A stretch of 32,013 bases of DNA from Actinomycetota bacterium (GCA_019246335.1 JAFAQQ010000117.1:1-32013); one strand, 5' to 3'; numbered from the stretch's first letter, positions 24,195 through 31,898 are shown. A program made the numbers and translations. The notes: a model not told the origin generated them from the sequence alone.

Positions 24195-25118
24195 TCAGGC
24201 GGCGCGACGCCGCAGGATCCGCTCGGCCAGCTCGACGCCGTCGCGAGGGTGGTCGAGCTCGAGCTCCACGCGGAACCGCCCGGCGTGCGGCCGGACCCTC
24301 ACCTCATGGCCGGTCGCCGCCGTGAGCGCGTCCTCGGCGGCCCCGATCGCGTCGGCAAGGTCGGGATGGATCACGATCTCGCGCCCGGTCTGCGTGCCTC
24401 GGCGCGCGTCGTGCCCGCGTGCGTGCCGCTCGGTCTCCCGCACGGACCAGCCGTGATCGCGCGCCTCGCGACCGAGTGAAAGGCGGCGCGAATGGTCCTT
24501 GCAGAGGAGCAGCGCGCGGCCGTGCCCGGCCGACAGCGCGCCTCGCTCGATCATCTGCACGACCTCGTCGGGGAGCTCGAGCATCCGGACCAGGTTCGCG
24601 ACGGCGGCGCGGCTTCGGCCGACCCGCCGCGCGACCTCCTCCTTCGTGAGTCCGAGGTCCTCGACCAGCGTCGCGCACGCGCGCGCCTCCTCGATCGGAT
24701 TGAGGTCCGCCCGCGCCATGTTCTCGATCAGGGCCAGCTCGAGCCGCTCGGCCTCTGCGGTCTCGCGGACGATCGTGGGGATGCGATCGAGGCCGGCCGC
24801 CTTCGCGGCGCGAAGCCGGCGCTCACCCGCGACCAGCTCGTAGCGGCCGCCGACAAGCGGGCGCACCACCACCGGCTGCAGCACACCACGCGCGCGTATC
24901 GATTCCGCCAGCGCCGCCAGCAGATCGTCGTCGAACACCCTTCGCGGTTGGGTGGGGTTCGGCGCGATCAGCTCGATCGGGAGCTCGCGCAGACCCGACG
25001 GCCCCGCGGCCTCTGGTGACGAGATGATCGCCGCCAGGCCGCGGCCCATTCCGCGCGCCACCCCGGCGCGCCCCGGCTCCGAACTGGGTGCGCGGTCCGC
25101 GCGAGCCGGCTCAGCCAC
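24195..25118 (-). CDS. parB: Chromosome-partitioning protein ParB
   Basis: The 307-residue protein has the ParB/Spo0J order: a low-complexity N-terminus with GVARGMGRGLAAII, the CTPase/NDPase fold with PNPTQPRRVFDDDLLAALAESI (box I region), VLQPVVVRPL, YELVAGERRLRAAKAAG (box II, GERR), VRETAEAERLELALIENMARADLNPIEEARA, and the helix-turn-helix GLTKEEVARRVGRSRAAVANLVRMLELP. A C-terminal dimerisation region follows. ParB binds parS, loads as a CTP-dependent clamp and works with ParA to segregate origins. A GTG at 25118 starts the gene, overlapping the last eight bases of parA, so the pair is translationally coupled. A parS site lies in this cluster at 26715-26730. No terminator is certain after its stop. 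Confidence 0.96.
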   Translation of the reverse strand: MAEPARADRAPSSEPGRAGVARGMGRGLAAIISSPEAAGPSGLRELPIELIAPNPTQPRRVFDDDLLAALAESIRARGVLQPVVVRPLVGGRYELVAGERRLRAAKAAGLDRIPTIVRETAEAERLELALIENMARADLNPIEEARACATLVEDLGLTKEEVARRVGRSRAAVANLVRMLELPDEVVQMIERGALSAGHGRALLLCKDHSRRLSLGREARDHGWSVRETERHARGHDARRGTQTGREIVIHPDLADAIGAAEDALTAATGHEVRVRPHAGRFRVELELDHPRDGVELAERILRRRAA

Positions 25119-25869
25119 GTGCCGCGACCTCCTTCGCGAGCCTCAGGTACGCCACGGCGCCGGAGCAGCGCGGGTCGTGGCGTGTGACCGGCACGCCAAA
25201 GCTCGGCGCCTCGCTGACCCGGACGTTGCGCGGGATCACCGATTCGAAGACCAGATCCGGGAAGTGCTGCCGCAGCTCGGCCTCGACGTCCTGCGCCAGG
25301 CGCGTACGCCCGTCGTGCATCGTCAGGACCATTCCGGACACGACCAGGCGGGGGTTGAGCTCGCGCTGGATCAGAGCGAGCGTGTCGAGTAACCCGGCCA
25401 GGCCCTCCAGTGCGAAGTACTCGGTCTGGACCGGCACGAGCACCCGGTCCGCGGCTACGAGCGCGTTCACCGTCAGCGGGCCGAGCGACGGCGGGCAGTC
25501 GAGGATCGTGAAGAGATAGCGGTCCCGGAAGCCCTCGAGCGCCTCTCGGAGCCTCGTCTCCGATCCGGGCTCTCGCGGCAGCTCCATGTTCGCCCCGGCG
25601 AGGTCGGGCGTGGCCGGGGCGAGCCAGAGGCCCGGCACGTCCGTCGTGACGACGGCGTCCTCGAGCGGCGCCGTGCCCGACAGCACCTCGTAGACGCTCG
25701 GGTCGTGGTCCTTGGGGACGCCAAGGGCCACGGTCGCATTGCACTGCGCGTCGAGGTCGACGAGCAGCGAGTCGTACCCCGCCTCGGCGACGCAGGCCGA
25801 GACGTTCACGGCGGTGGTCGTCTTGCCGACGCCGCCCTTCTGGTTCGCAACGGCGTAGATGATCCCCAT
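25111..25869 (-). CDS. parA: Chromosome-partitioning ATPase ParA (Soj)
   Basis: The 252-residue protein begins MGIIYAVANQKGGVGKTTTAVN, the deviant Walker A (KGGVGKT) of the ParA/MinD family. It continues with LLVDLDAQCNATVALGV (Walker A' DxD), ILDCPPSLGPLTVNAL (Walker B) and VPVQTEYFALEGLAGLLDTL. The C-terminal SVIPRNVRVSEAPSFGVPV is the typical Soj ending. It is a DNA-binding ATPase that positions ParB-bound origins. ATG 25869 is the family start; further in-frame ATGs upstream (25929, 26016) would add non-homologous residues overlapping rsmG. No clear ribosome site precedes the ATG. It follows rsmG by 73 bases and overlaps parB by eight. Confidence 0.97.
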   Translation of the reverse strand: MGIIYAVANQKGGVGKTTTAVNVSACVAEAGYDSLLVDLDAQCNATVALGVPKDHDPSVYEVLSGTAPLEDAVVTTDVPGLWLAPATPDLAGANMELPREPGSETRLREALEGFRDRYLFTILDCPPSLGPLTVNALVAADRVLVPVQTEYFALEGLAGLLDTLALIQRELNPRLVVSGMVLTMHDGRTRLAQDVEAELRQHFPDLVFESVIPRNVRVSEAPSFGVPVTRHDPRCSGAVAYLRLAKEVAARG

Positions 25870-25942
25870 CGGCGGCGACCGTACCGGCGAGCGCGGTCGG
25901 AAGGATGGTGTCCGCGCTTGTATCCCCATGCGGGTGCCCGGA

Positions 25943-26722
25943 TCACCCAAGCGGGCGCTTCGCGGCGACCCCAGGGCGGCGTGGAAACCGCTCCGGCGTC
26001 GGGCTGGTCTTGACATACACGTGCAGGTGACGGTTGAGGCTGGCGGGGTACGGCCGCACCGGGATCACCCGCGACAGCTCGAGGCCCACCCTCTGTGCGG
26101 CACGCACGCCGCTGTCCTCCTCGGCGGCCTCCCGCTGACCCTTCCAGGCGACGAGCACGCCTCCGATGCGCAGCAGCGGCGCCGCGAACTCGACGAGAAC
26201 CGCAAGTGGGGCAACCGCGCGTACGGTGGCGGAGTCGTAGGCCCCCCGGCCGTCCCCGAGCGCCACGTCCTCGGCGCGTGCGGCAATCGCGCGAGCGTTG
26301 GCAGCCGCGGCCGTGCCGGCGAGTCGCACGATCAGCTCCGCCTTCCGCCGCGAGGACTCGATCAGATCCACGCGTGCGCGAGGCAGCGCGATCGCGAGCG
26401 GCAACCCCGGGAAGCCGGCGCCCGCCCCCAGATCCGCGATCCGCCGCGCGGCGCGAAGCTCGTCGACCTCAAGCCCGGCCAGGCTGTCCGCGATGTGAAC
26501 ATCGACGGCGTCCTCGAGGGCAACGGTGGTATGTGGGTCGGGCTCGGCGGCGAGCGCCTCGAGGAGGTCCTCGAGCTGCCGGCGGGCGCCGTCGGGAAGC
26601 CGGTGGAGGCCGGCGAGCTCATCAAGGCGGCTCGAAGAATGTATGGCGCGCTGCTGAGGTCCATTCTCCGCACCTATAGCGCCACGAGACGACCCTTGAC
26701 CCTCGTGTCGCGGCCGTTTCAC
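25943..26722 (-). CDS. rsmG: 16S rRNA (guanine-N7)-methyltransferase RsmG
   Basis: The methyltransferase core is clear: HIADSLAGLEV, then the SAM site RRIADLGAGAGFPGLPLAIALP (G-x-G-x-G-x-P-G) followed by RVDLIESSRRKAELIVRLAG, ARAEDVALGD and a later GGVLVAWKG. RsmG methylates G527 of 16S rRNA (E. coli numbering). In this actinobacterial style, the usual WN..NLT stretch is replaced by a degenerate N-terminus (AAEPDPHTTVALEDAVDVHIADS). The only ATG, GTG or TTG start in frame before the core is GTG 26722, giving 259 residues; this codon is inside the parS palindrome (CACGTG core). About 35 residues after it look poorly conserved, so a rarer start codon further in is possible. The gene lies between jag and parA. 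Confidence 0.93.
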   Translation of the reverse strand: MKRPRHEGQGSSRGAIGAENGPQQRAIHSSSRLDELAGLHRLPDGARRQLEDLLEALAAEPDPHTTVALEDAVDVHIADSLAGLEVDELRAARRIADLGAGAGFPGLPLAIALPRARVDLIESSRRKAELIVRLAGTAAAANARAIAARAEDVALGDGRGAYDSATVRAVAPLAVLVEFAAPLLRIGGVLVAWKGQREAAEEDSGVRAAQRVGLELSRVIPVRPYPASLNRHLHVYVKTSPTPERFPRRPGVAAKRPLG

Positions 26723-26730
26723 GTGAAACG
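26715..26730. promoter_or_regulatory. parS centromere site
   Basis: CGTTTCACGTGAAACG is a perfect 16-base palindrome matching the parS consensus (TGTTTCACGTGAAACA) in 14 inner bases. It lies between jag and rsmG, about 850 bases upstream of parA, where ParB would load. I saw no second copy in the window. Confidence 0.93.
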
Positions 26731-26753
26731 CGGCCGCGCGGACGGCTCGACCG

Positions 26754-27230
26754 CTACCCCGCGCCCCTGACCGGCGTCACGACCAACCGGCGTTCCGGCT
26801 CGTCCCCCTCGCTGTGCGTCTGGACCTCGGTGCGGTCCCGGAGGTATGTATGGACGATTCGTCGCTCCGCGGCCGACATCGGCTCGAGCTCGACTGGCCG
26901 GCCGAAATCGAGCGCGTCGGACACGGCGCGGTCGGCGGCCCGCTGCAGCGCGGCTTCGCGGCGGTCCCGATAGCCGGCGGCGTCCAGCACCAGCAGCTTG
27001 CGCTCGGCGTCGCCGCGAAACGCCGCCCGGGCGGCCAGGTGCTGCAGCGCGTCGATCGTCCCGCCGTGCTTGCCGATCAGGCGGCCGAGATCGTCGCCGT
27101 TGATAGTGGCCCTGATGGCCTCTTCGTCCTCCTGGATGTCCACGGACGCGCGCAATCCCATCGCCGAGGTCACGCGGGTAACAAGCGACCGCACGCGCTC
27201 TGCGGCGTCCTGGTTCCCCTGGTCGGTCAC
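26754..27230 (-). CDS. jag: Jag/KhpB-type RNA-binding protein (KH and R3H domains)
   Basis: The 158-residue protein has the Jag layout without the N-terminal Jag_N domain: a helical start, then a type II KH domain (ATINGDDLGRLIGKHGGTIDALQHLA, with the GxxG loop GKHG), and an R3H domain (MSAAERRIVHTYL, R-x3-H). In firmicutes KhpB/Jag binds many RNAs and affects cell division and shape; in this cluster it follows yidC, as in most bacteria. GTG 27230 is chosen because AAGGAGGGG lies about ten bases upstream; GTG 27272 is also in frame, four bases after the yidC stop. The gap to the parS/rsmG start is 31 bases. Confidence 0.9.
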   Translation of the reverse strand: MTDQGNQDAAERVRSLVTRVTSAMGLRASVDIQEDEEAIRATINGDDLGRLIGKHGGTIDALQHLAARAAFRGDAERKLLVLDAAGYRDRREAALQRAADRAVSDALDFGRPVELEPMSAAERRIVHTYLRDRTEVQTHSEGDEPERRLVVTPVRGAG

Positions 27231-27276
27231 GCCGGAAGTCCCCTCCTTCTCCCGTTCTCGATCCGGAACCACAGGG

Positions 27277-28167
27277 CTAGCGGCGCCTGCCCGAGCGCTT
27301 CTTCTTCTTGCGCGGGGAAGGTGGCGGCGCTTTGCGCGGCCCGCCGTTCCCGTCCCCGCCGCCGGCGGCGCCCGCCTTGGCGGCGGCCCGCGCGGGCGCC
27401 TTCACAGCCGAGGCGCCGTCACCCCCGCCAGGCCGCGGCTTGCGGCCGCGGGACGACGAGGTCGCGGCGGCCGCGCCCGCCGGCAGCGGCTCGGGCGGCG
27501 GGAGGAAGCGCTTCACGGCGAGCTGCTGGCCGATCGTCCACATGTTGGTCGTGATCCAGTAGACGATCAGGCCGGCGGGAAACCGGATGATCACGAAGAC
27601 GAAGATGAACGGCAGCAGCAGCATGATCCGCCGCTGGTTCTGGTCCTGCGCATTGATCATCGTGACGAGGCTCGCGCCGAGCTGGGTCGCGACGTAGATC
27701 ACGATCAGCGTCACGAGCACCGCCGGGTGGTTCGTCACGGGCTTCGTGAGGTTCGGGATGAACAGGAATCCCGACCCGTGGACCTCCTGCTTGAAATGCG
27801 TCGAGCGCTGCAGCTGGTACAGGGAGATGAAGAACGGCAGCTGGAGAAGCAGCGGGAAGCAGGAGGCGAGCGGATTGACCTGGTGCTCCTGGTAGAAGGC
27901 CATGATCTCCTGCTGCTGGCGCTTCTTGTCGTCCTTGTAGCGCTCCTGGATCCGCTTCATCTCCGGGGCCAGGCGCTGCAGCGCCTGCATCGAGCGGATC
28001 TGCTTGAAGGTCAGCGGGAGGATCGCGAGCCGGATGACGACCGTCAGTCCGACGATCGACATCCCCCACCCGAAGCCGACCTGGTTGTGGAAGAACTTCA
28101 GGATCGCCTCGTTGAGGTCGACGAGCGGCTGGAGGAACTTCCAGACGGCGAGCGGGACCGGGATCAC
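27277..28167 (-). CDS. yidC: Membrane protein insertase YidC
   Basis: The 296-residue protein matches Gram-positive/actinobacterial YidC: WKFLQPLVDLNEAILKFFHNQ, a first helix with SIVGLTVVIRLAILPLTF including the conserved Arg in the hydrophilic groove, the cytoplasmic loop LAPEMKRIQERYKDDKKRQQQEIMAFYQEHQVNPL, and FPLLLQLPFFISLYQLQR. Later helices are LVTLIVIYVATQL, IMLLLPFIFVFVIIRFPAGLIVYWITTNMW. It ends in a long Lys/Arg/Ala-rich tail (PRKKKKRSGRRR), which in such proteins binds ribosomes. GTG 28167 overlaps the yidD stop as GTGA, which settles the start and shows coupling. It inserts membrane proteins with or without SecYEG. Jag follows. Confidence 0.96.
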   Translation of the reverse strand: MIPVPLAVWKFLQPLVDLNEAILKFFHNQVGFGWGMSIVGLTVVIRLAILPLTFKQIRSMQALQRLAPEMKRIQERYKDDKKRQQQEIMAFYQEHQVNPLASCFPLLLQLPFFISLYQLQRSTHFKQEVHGSGFLFIPNLTKPVTNHPAVLVTLIVIYVATQLGASLVTMINAQDQNQRRIMLLLPFIFVFVIIRFPAGLIVYWITTNMWTIGQQLAVKRFLPPPEPLPAGAAAATSSSRGRKPRPGGGDGASAVKAPARAAAKAGAAGGGDGNGGPRKAPPPSPRKKKKRSGRRR

Positions 28168-28418
28168 CGCGTCGACCTCGCTCTGAAGATGCGCTGGTTC
28201 TCGACGGGGTCCAACCCGCCGTTCGAGAACGGGTTGCAACGCAGTACGCGCCAGGCAGCGAGCACGAGGCCGCGCACGACACCGTGCGCTCGCACGGCGT
28301 CGACCGCGTACTCGGAGCAGCTCGGGTAATACCGGCAGCGCGCTCCGAGCAGCGGCGACACGATCCGGCGGTAGAGCCGGATCGGGCCTACGAACAGCTC
28401 GCGCAGGGCGACCGTCAC
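28164..28418 (-). CDS. yidD: Membrane-protein insertion efficiency factor YidD
   Basis: The 84-residue sequence shows the YidD signature: LYRRIVSPLLGARCRYYPSCSEYAVDAVRAHG, then RVLRCNPFSNGGLDPV. The three cysteines (in CRYYPSC and RCNP) are conserved in the family. YidD helps YidC-dependent insertion at the inner face of the membrane. The gene starts at ATG 28418, overlaps the rnpA stop by four bases, and its own stop overlaps the yidC start by four bases, so rnpA, yidD and yidC are tightly coupled. Confidence 0.95.
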   Translation of the reverse strand: MTVALRELFVGPIRLYRRIVSPLLGARCRYYPSCSEYAVDAVRAHGVVRGLVLAAWRVLRCNPFSNGGLDPVENQRIFRARSTR

Positions 28419-28810
28419 GCAGCCGGCCTCTCGATCAGGCCCGCCGCGTCGACGAGCTGGCGCAGGGCGGCCTCCATCTCGCGCTCGCCACCCTCGCGCG
28501 CCAGCCGACCCGCCTCGGGACGTGCGACGACGACGAAGTCGTGGCGGTCGGGAAGCTCGGGCGCAACGCTGCGGAAAGCCTCGCGGAGCAGCCGCTTCAC
28601 GCGATTGCGCTCGACGGCCCCGCCGACCTTGCGACCGACCGAAACGCCGAGTCGCGGCTCACCGTCGCCGTCCGTCCGGGGGAACGCGTAGAGCACGAGG
28701 TGGCGCGTGGCGTGCGAGCGGCCCTCGCGGTAGACGCGGTCGAAATCGGCGCTTCGCGACAGCCTCTGGCGCCTGCCGCGGCGTCGGGCGCCGCCGTCGG
28801 AGCCGGCCAC
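28415..28810 (-). CDS. rnpA: Ribonuclease P protein component RnpA
   Basis: The 131-residue protein is the RNase P protein: RRQRLSRSADFDRVYREGRS at the start, HLVLYAFPR, RLGVSVGRKVGGAVERNRVKRLLREAFRS with the RNR motif that binds P RNA, and DFVVVARPEAG. It helps mature tRNA 5' ends, joined to the P RNA (not found in this window). GTG 28810 lies two bases beyond the rpmH stop, so translation is coupled. The same frame is open far upstream, through rpmH to 29131, which is either a GC-rich artefact or a longer form. The stop overlaps yidD by four bases. Confidence 0.94.
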   Translation of the reverse strand: MAGSDGGARRRGRRQRLSRSADFDRVYREGRSHATRHLVLYAFPRTDGDGEPRLGVSVGRKVGGAVERNRVKRLLREAFRSVAPELPDRHDFVVVARPEAGRLAREGGEREMEAALRQLVDAAGLIERPAA

Positions 28811-28812
28811 GG

Positions 28813-28947
28813 CTACGCCGTGAGCCGCCTGCGGCCCTTGCTCCGGCGCCGCTTCAGGATCTGCCTGCCGGCGCGCGTGCGCATGCGCGCTCGGAAACCG
28901 TGCGTGCGGGCTCGCTTGCGCTTCTTCGGCTGATAGGTGCGCTTCAT
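28813..28947 (-). CDS. rpmH: 50S ribosomal protein L34
   Basis: Read leftward from ATG 28947, the 44-residue product starts [18 protein letters not shown], contains [19 protein letters not shown] and ends RRRLTA, a full-length L34. This very basic protein binds 23S rRNA in the large subunit. It heads the leftward origin operon and is followed after two bases by rnpA. The likely promoter is the TATACT at 28987-28982. No strong ribosome site is seen before the ATG. Confidence 0.98.
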   Translation of the reverse strand: MKRTYQPKKRKRARTHGFRARMRTRAGRQILKRRRSKGRRRLTA

Positions 28948-28981
28948 TGGGAGGCGGGCCGAAGCGGCCGGACAGCCTCAG

Positions 28982-28987
28982 AGTATA
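28982..28987 (-). promoter_or_regulatory. Candidate -10 box of the rpmH operon
   Basis: TATACT, read leftward at 28987-28982, matches TATAAT in five of six bases. It would give a leader of roughly 27 bases before the rpmH ATG at 28947. No close -35 match is found 16-18 bases upstream. Confidence 0.5.
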
Positions 28988-29171
28988 GGCAGCGGCACCC
29001 CTGCGACCGCGGCCCTCGACGCGGTTGCGCACAGGTCGTGAACAGCCCTCCACAGCACATTTACGACCGGCGCCATCCGAGCGCTCGGCGAGCGCTCTCG
29101 GCGGGCCGAACCGGGCCGCGGCGCTTTTCACCGCGATTTGCGGGAACCCCTCAAAAGGGGGGATTCAAGCG

Positions 29172-29201
29172 GTCGAGGCGGGCGCGATCCGGCGCTACAC
29201 T
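29172..29201 (+). promoter_or_regulatory. Candidate promoter of dnaA
   Basis: GTCGAG (29172-29177), an 18-base spacer, then TACACT (29196-29201) form a modest vegetative promoter match. The leader to GTG 29292 would be about 80 bases. Confidence 0.35.
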
Positions 29202-29291
29202 GGCCCGCGCCAGAGGCCGATCCCCCGCTCCGGGTGGCGCCTCTCCTCCAGATAGCCACCGCAGATCCGCCCAGGGAGGCGCCGCCCACCC

Positions 29292-30659
29292 GTGCCCGAA
29301 ACGTCGTCGATCGACGCATCCGAGGAGCTCGTGCGCGGCTGGGATGCGGTGACCCTCGCGCTTCGGCGGGACGTCACCGATTTCACATTCCACATCTGGC
29401 TCGAGCCGCTGATCCCGGCCGCCCGCGTCGGCGACACGCTCTTCGTTCGGGCCCCCGACCACATCCGCACATGGGTCGAGGAGAGCTTCCTCGCGCTCCT
29501 CCACCGCACCGCCGCGGGCGCGATCGGCGCGAGCGCCGTGCAGATCGTCGACATGGACTGGGTCCCGCCCGCAGGCGCGGCCGACGCTAAACCGGGCGAA
29601 GTCGGTGCCGGCTCACCCGACCTCAACCCGAGCTACACGTTCGACCACTTCGTGATCTGCGACGGCAACCGGCTTGCGCACGGCGCGGCCCTCGCGGCCG
29701 CCGAGCAGCCCGGTCAGGCCTACAACCCGCTCTTCATCCACGGCAGGCCCGGGCTCGGGAAGACCCATCTCCTCCATGCGATTGGCAACTACGTACACCT
29801 CTACGGCGACGGGCTGACCGTGCGTTACGTGACCGTCGAGGAATTCACGGCCGAGTTCGTGCGCGCCGTGCGAACCGGCGACTCCGCCGCCTTCCGGCAC
29901 CGGTTTCGAGACGCCGACGTCCTCCTGGTCGACGACGTGCAGTTCCTCGCCGCGAAGCTGCGGACGGAGGAGGAGTTCTTCCATACCTTCAACGCCCTGC
30001 ACGAGTCCGGCAGCCAGCTAGTGATCACGAGCGACCGGCGCCCGCGCGACATCGAATCGCTCGAGATCCGCTTGCGCGAGCGCTTCGAGTGCGGGCTCGT
30101 AGCCGACCTCGAGCCCCCTGACTTTTCCGCCCGCCTCGCGATCCTCCAGCAGCGTGCGCGGCTCGACGCGGCGGCTGCGATTCCCGCCGAGACCTTGAGC
30201 GAGATCGCCGCGCGCATCACGTCGAGCGTCCGGGCGCTAGAGGGCGCACTCGTGCGCGTGGTCGCGTACGCGTCGCTTCACGACCGGCGCCCGACGCCGG
30301 ACGTCGCCCGTCATGTGCTGCGCTACATGCAACCGCGCGGTGAGCGCGCTCGCGCCACCCTTGGCGACATCCAGAGCGCATCGGCAGCCGCCCTCGATGT
30401 GCCAGCGGACGCTCTTATCGCCAAGGATCGGCGACCGCGTGTCGCTCTGGCAAGGCAGATCGCCATGTATCTCGCGCGCGAACTCACCGATGCGAGCCTC
30501 CCGGCGATCGGCCGCCACTTCGGTGGTCGCAACCACTCAACGGTACTTCACGCGCACCGTCGTATCGCCGGGGATCTCGCAGAGGACAGCGAGACGACGG
30601 AAGCGGTGAAGCGTGCACAGGACACCCTCGCGCCCGCCGGCGACGACCGTAGGCGATGA
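29292..30659 (+). CDS. dnaA: Chromosomal replication initiator protein DnaA
   Basis: The 455-residue protein has the four DnaA domains: I (about 10-90, DFTFHIWLEPLIP), a very short linker II (about 92-112), the AAA+ domain III with NPLFIHGRPGLGKTHLLHAIGN (Walker A 151-158), DVLLVDDVQFLA (Walker B) and LRERFECGLVADLEPP with the arginine finger region, and domain IV with the DNA-binding helix-turn-helix SLPAIGRHFGGRNHSTVLHA (402-421). It binds DnaA boxes and opens the origin. Two departures are visible: the P-loop reads GRPGLGKT where GGVGLGKT is usual, and residue 414 is Asn in GGRNHSTVLHA, where GGRDH is normal. GTG 29292 is the start; an AGGGAGG lies 12 bases upstream. dnaN follows after 111 bases. 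Confidence 0.97.
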   Translation: MPETSSIDASEELVRGWDAVTLALRRDVTDFTFHIWLEPLIPAARVGDTLFVRAPDHIRTWVEESFLALLHRTAAGAIGASAVQIVDMDWVPPAGAADAKPGEVGAGSPDLNPSYTFDHFVICDGNRLAHGAALAAAEQPGQAYNPLFIHGRPGLGKTHLLHAIGNYVHLYGDGLTVRYVTVEEFTAEFVRAVRTGDSAAFRHRFRDADVLLVDDVQFLAAKLRTEEEFFHTFNALHESGSQLVITSDRRPRDIESLEIRLRERFECGLVADLEPPDFSARLAILQQRARLDAAAAIPAETLSEIAARITSSVRALEGALVRVVAYASLHDRRPTPDVARHVLRYMQPRGERARATLGDIQSASAAALDVPADALIAKDRRPRVALARQIAMYLARELTDASLPAIGRHFGGRNHSTVLHAHRRIAGDLAEDSETTEAVKRAQDTLAPAGDDRRR

Positions 30660-30724
30660 CAGAATCGACAGGGCCGTCGACAGCGCAACCCCGGATCCAT
30701 AGCGGCTTCGGCCAGCCCATCAAC

Positions 30725-30733
30725 ATCCCCACA
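30725..30733 (+). promoter_or_regulatory. Weak DnaA-box-like site in the dnaA-dnaN gap
   Basis: ATCCCCACA resembles TTATCCACA in six of nine bases, and TTACACAG follows ten bases later. The 111-base gap is the usual oriC position in many actinobacteria, but these sites are poor. Confidence 0.2.
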
Positions 30734-30770
30734 GCCCCTTACACAGCCATCAAAGAGTGAGCTTTCTTAA

Positions 30771-31886
30771 ATGAAGATCGATCTTGAGAAGTCAAGCTTC
30801 CTGAGCGCGCTCGGGATCGCCGTTCGCGGCGTCTCGACCCGCAGCGCGGTTCAGACCCTCGCCGGCGTGATGCTCAAGGTCGACGGCGGCCAACTCGAGC
30901 TCCAGGCGACGGATCTCGAGCTTGGCGTGCGGGCGCGAGTTGACGTGAACGTCGATCGCGACGGGTCGGCGGTGGTGCCGGGGCGCCTGCTGCTCGACGT
31001 CGTCCGCTCGCTGCCCGGGGACCGCGCCACGCTGGAGTACCGCTCTTCGCAAGGTGACGTGGAGGTGGTATCCGGCCCGGCTCGATTCCACCTTCGCACG
31101 TTGCCTGCCGAGGAGTTTCCACGTCTACCGGAGGCCGGCGATGCGAGCGTGGTCAAGTTGCCGGCCGAGTCGTTCGTCGAGACCGTGAACCGGGTGGCGA
31201 GGGCCGCGTCGCGGGATGAGACGCGGCCGCACCTGACGGGCGTGCTGGTCTCAGCGTCGGAGCGTCAGCTGCGGATGGTCGCGACCGATTCGTATCGCCT
31301 GAGCGTGAAGGAGACGCCCCTGGACGCGCCGGTCGAAGGGTCACTCGAGGCCAACGTCCCCGCACGCACCCTCCAGGAGCTCGGGCGGATCACATCTTCC
31401 ACGCAACCGGAGGAGATCGCCATCGCCTCGCTCGAGCATCAGGTGATCTTCAGCTCGGGCGGAGTGGCGCTCTCCTCTCGTCTGGTCGAGGGCCGGTTTC
31501 CGAACTATCAGCAGCTGTTGCCGGAGTCGTTCGAGCACCAGCTGCGGATCAGCACCCCGGAGTTGCTCGAGGTCGTTCGGCGGATCAGCCTCCTGGCGCA
31601 GAAGAACGCGCCGCTGCGGATGCGGTTCAGCGAGGGCACCCTCGACGTATCGGCACAGACTCCGGACATAGGCGAGGCGACCGAGTCGCTGCCCGTGCCG
31701 TTCAAGGGCGAGCAGCTCGAGATCGGGTTCAACCCGGACTTCCTGCGCGAGGGGCTCGAGAGCGCCGAGTCCGAAGAGGTCACGCTCAAGCTGATCAGCC
31801 CCCTGCGCCCCGGGCTGATCGAGGCCTCGGGCGACGGCCCGGGCTCGTTCATGTACCTCGTCATGCCCATCCGGCTGAATGTCTGA
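30771..31886 (+). CDS. dnaN: DNA polymerase III beta sliding clamp
   Basis: The 371-residue length is standard. The protein starts MKIDLEKSSFLSALGIAVRGVSTRSAVQTLAGVML and has the three clamp repeats, with VVPGRLLLDVVRSLPG, FHLRTLPAEEFPRLP, TGVLVSASERQLRMVATDSYRLS, VEGRFPNYQQLLPESFEH and a C-terminus DGPGSFMYLVMPIRLNV that fits the family's MPxR ending. The homodimer rings DNA and tethers polymerase III. ATG 30771 matches the family start; a GAGTGAG is upstream. recF begins 12 bases after the stop, so the two are probably co-transcribed. Confidence 0.98.
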   Translation: MKIDLEKSSFLSALGIAVRGVSTRSAVQTLAGVMLKVDGGQLELQATDLELGVRARVDVNVDRDGSAVVPGRLLLDVVRSLPGDRATLEYRSSQGDVEVVSGPARFHLRTLPAEEFPRLPEAGDASVVKLPAESFVETVNRVARAASRDETRPHLTGVLVSASERQLRMVATDSYRLSVKETPLDAPVEGSLEANVPARTLQELGRITSSTQPEEIAIASLEHQVIFSSGGVALSSRLVEGRFPNYQQLLPESFEHQLRISTPELLEVVRRISLLAQKNAPLRMRFSEGTLDVSAQTPDIGEATESLPVPFKGEQLEIGFNPDFLREGLESAESEEVTLKLISPLRPGLIEASGDGPGSFMYLVMPIRLNV

Positions 31887-31898
31887 GGTGTAGCCAGG

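Larger units (their letters stand above)
28948..29291. other. rpmH-dnaA intergenic region, candidate oriC
   Basis: This 344-base divergence point is where many bacteria keep oriC. It holds no gene I can support. There is no cluster of consensus TTATCCACA boxes; the nearest are TTGCGCACA (29025-29033) and CCCTCCACA (29046-29054), 25 bases apart, in a locally less GC-rich patch (ACATTTACG). A CCCCT/AGGGG hairpin (29147-29160) and the dnaA promoter candidate (29172-29201) follow. The origin could instead be in the dnaA-dnaN gap. Confidence 0.35.
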
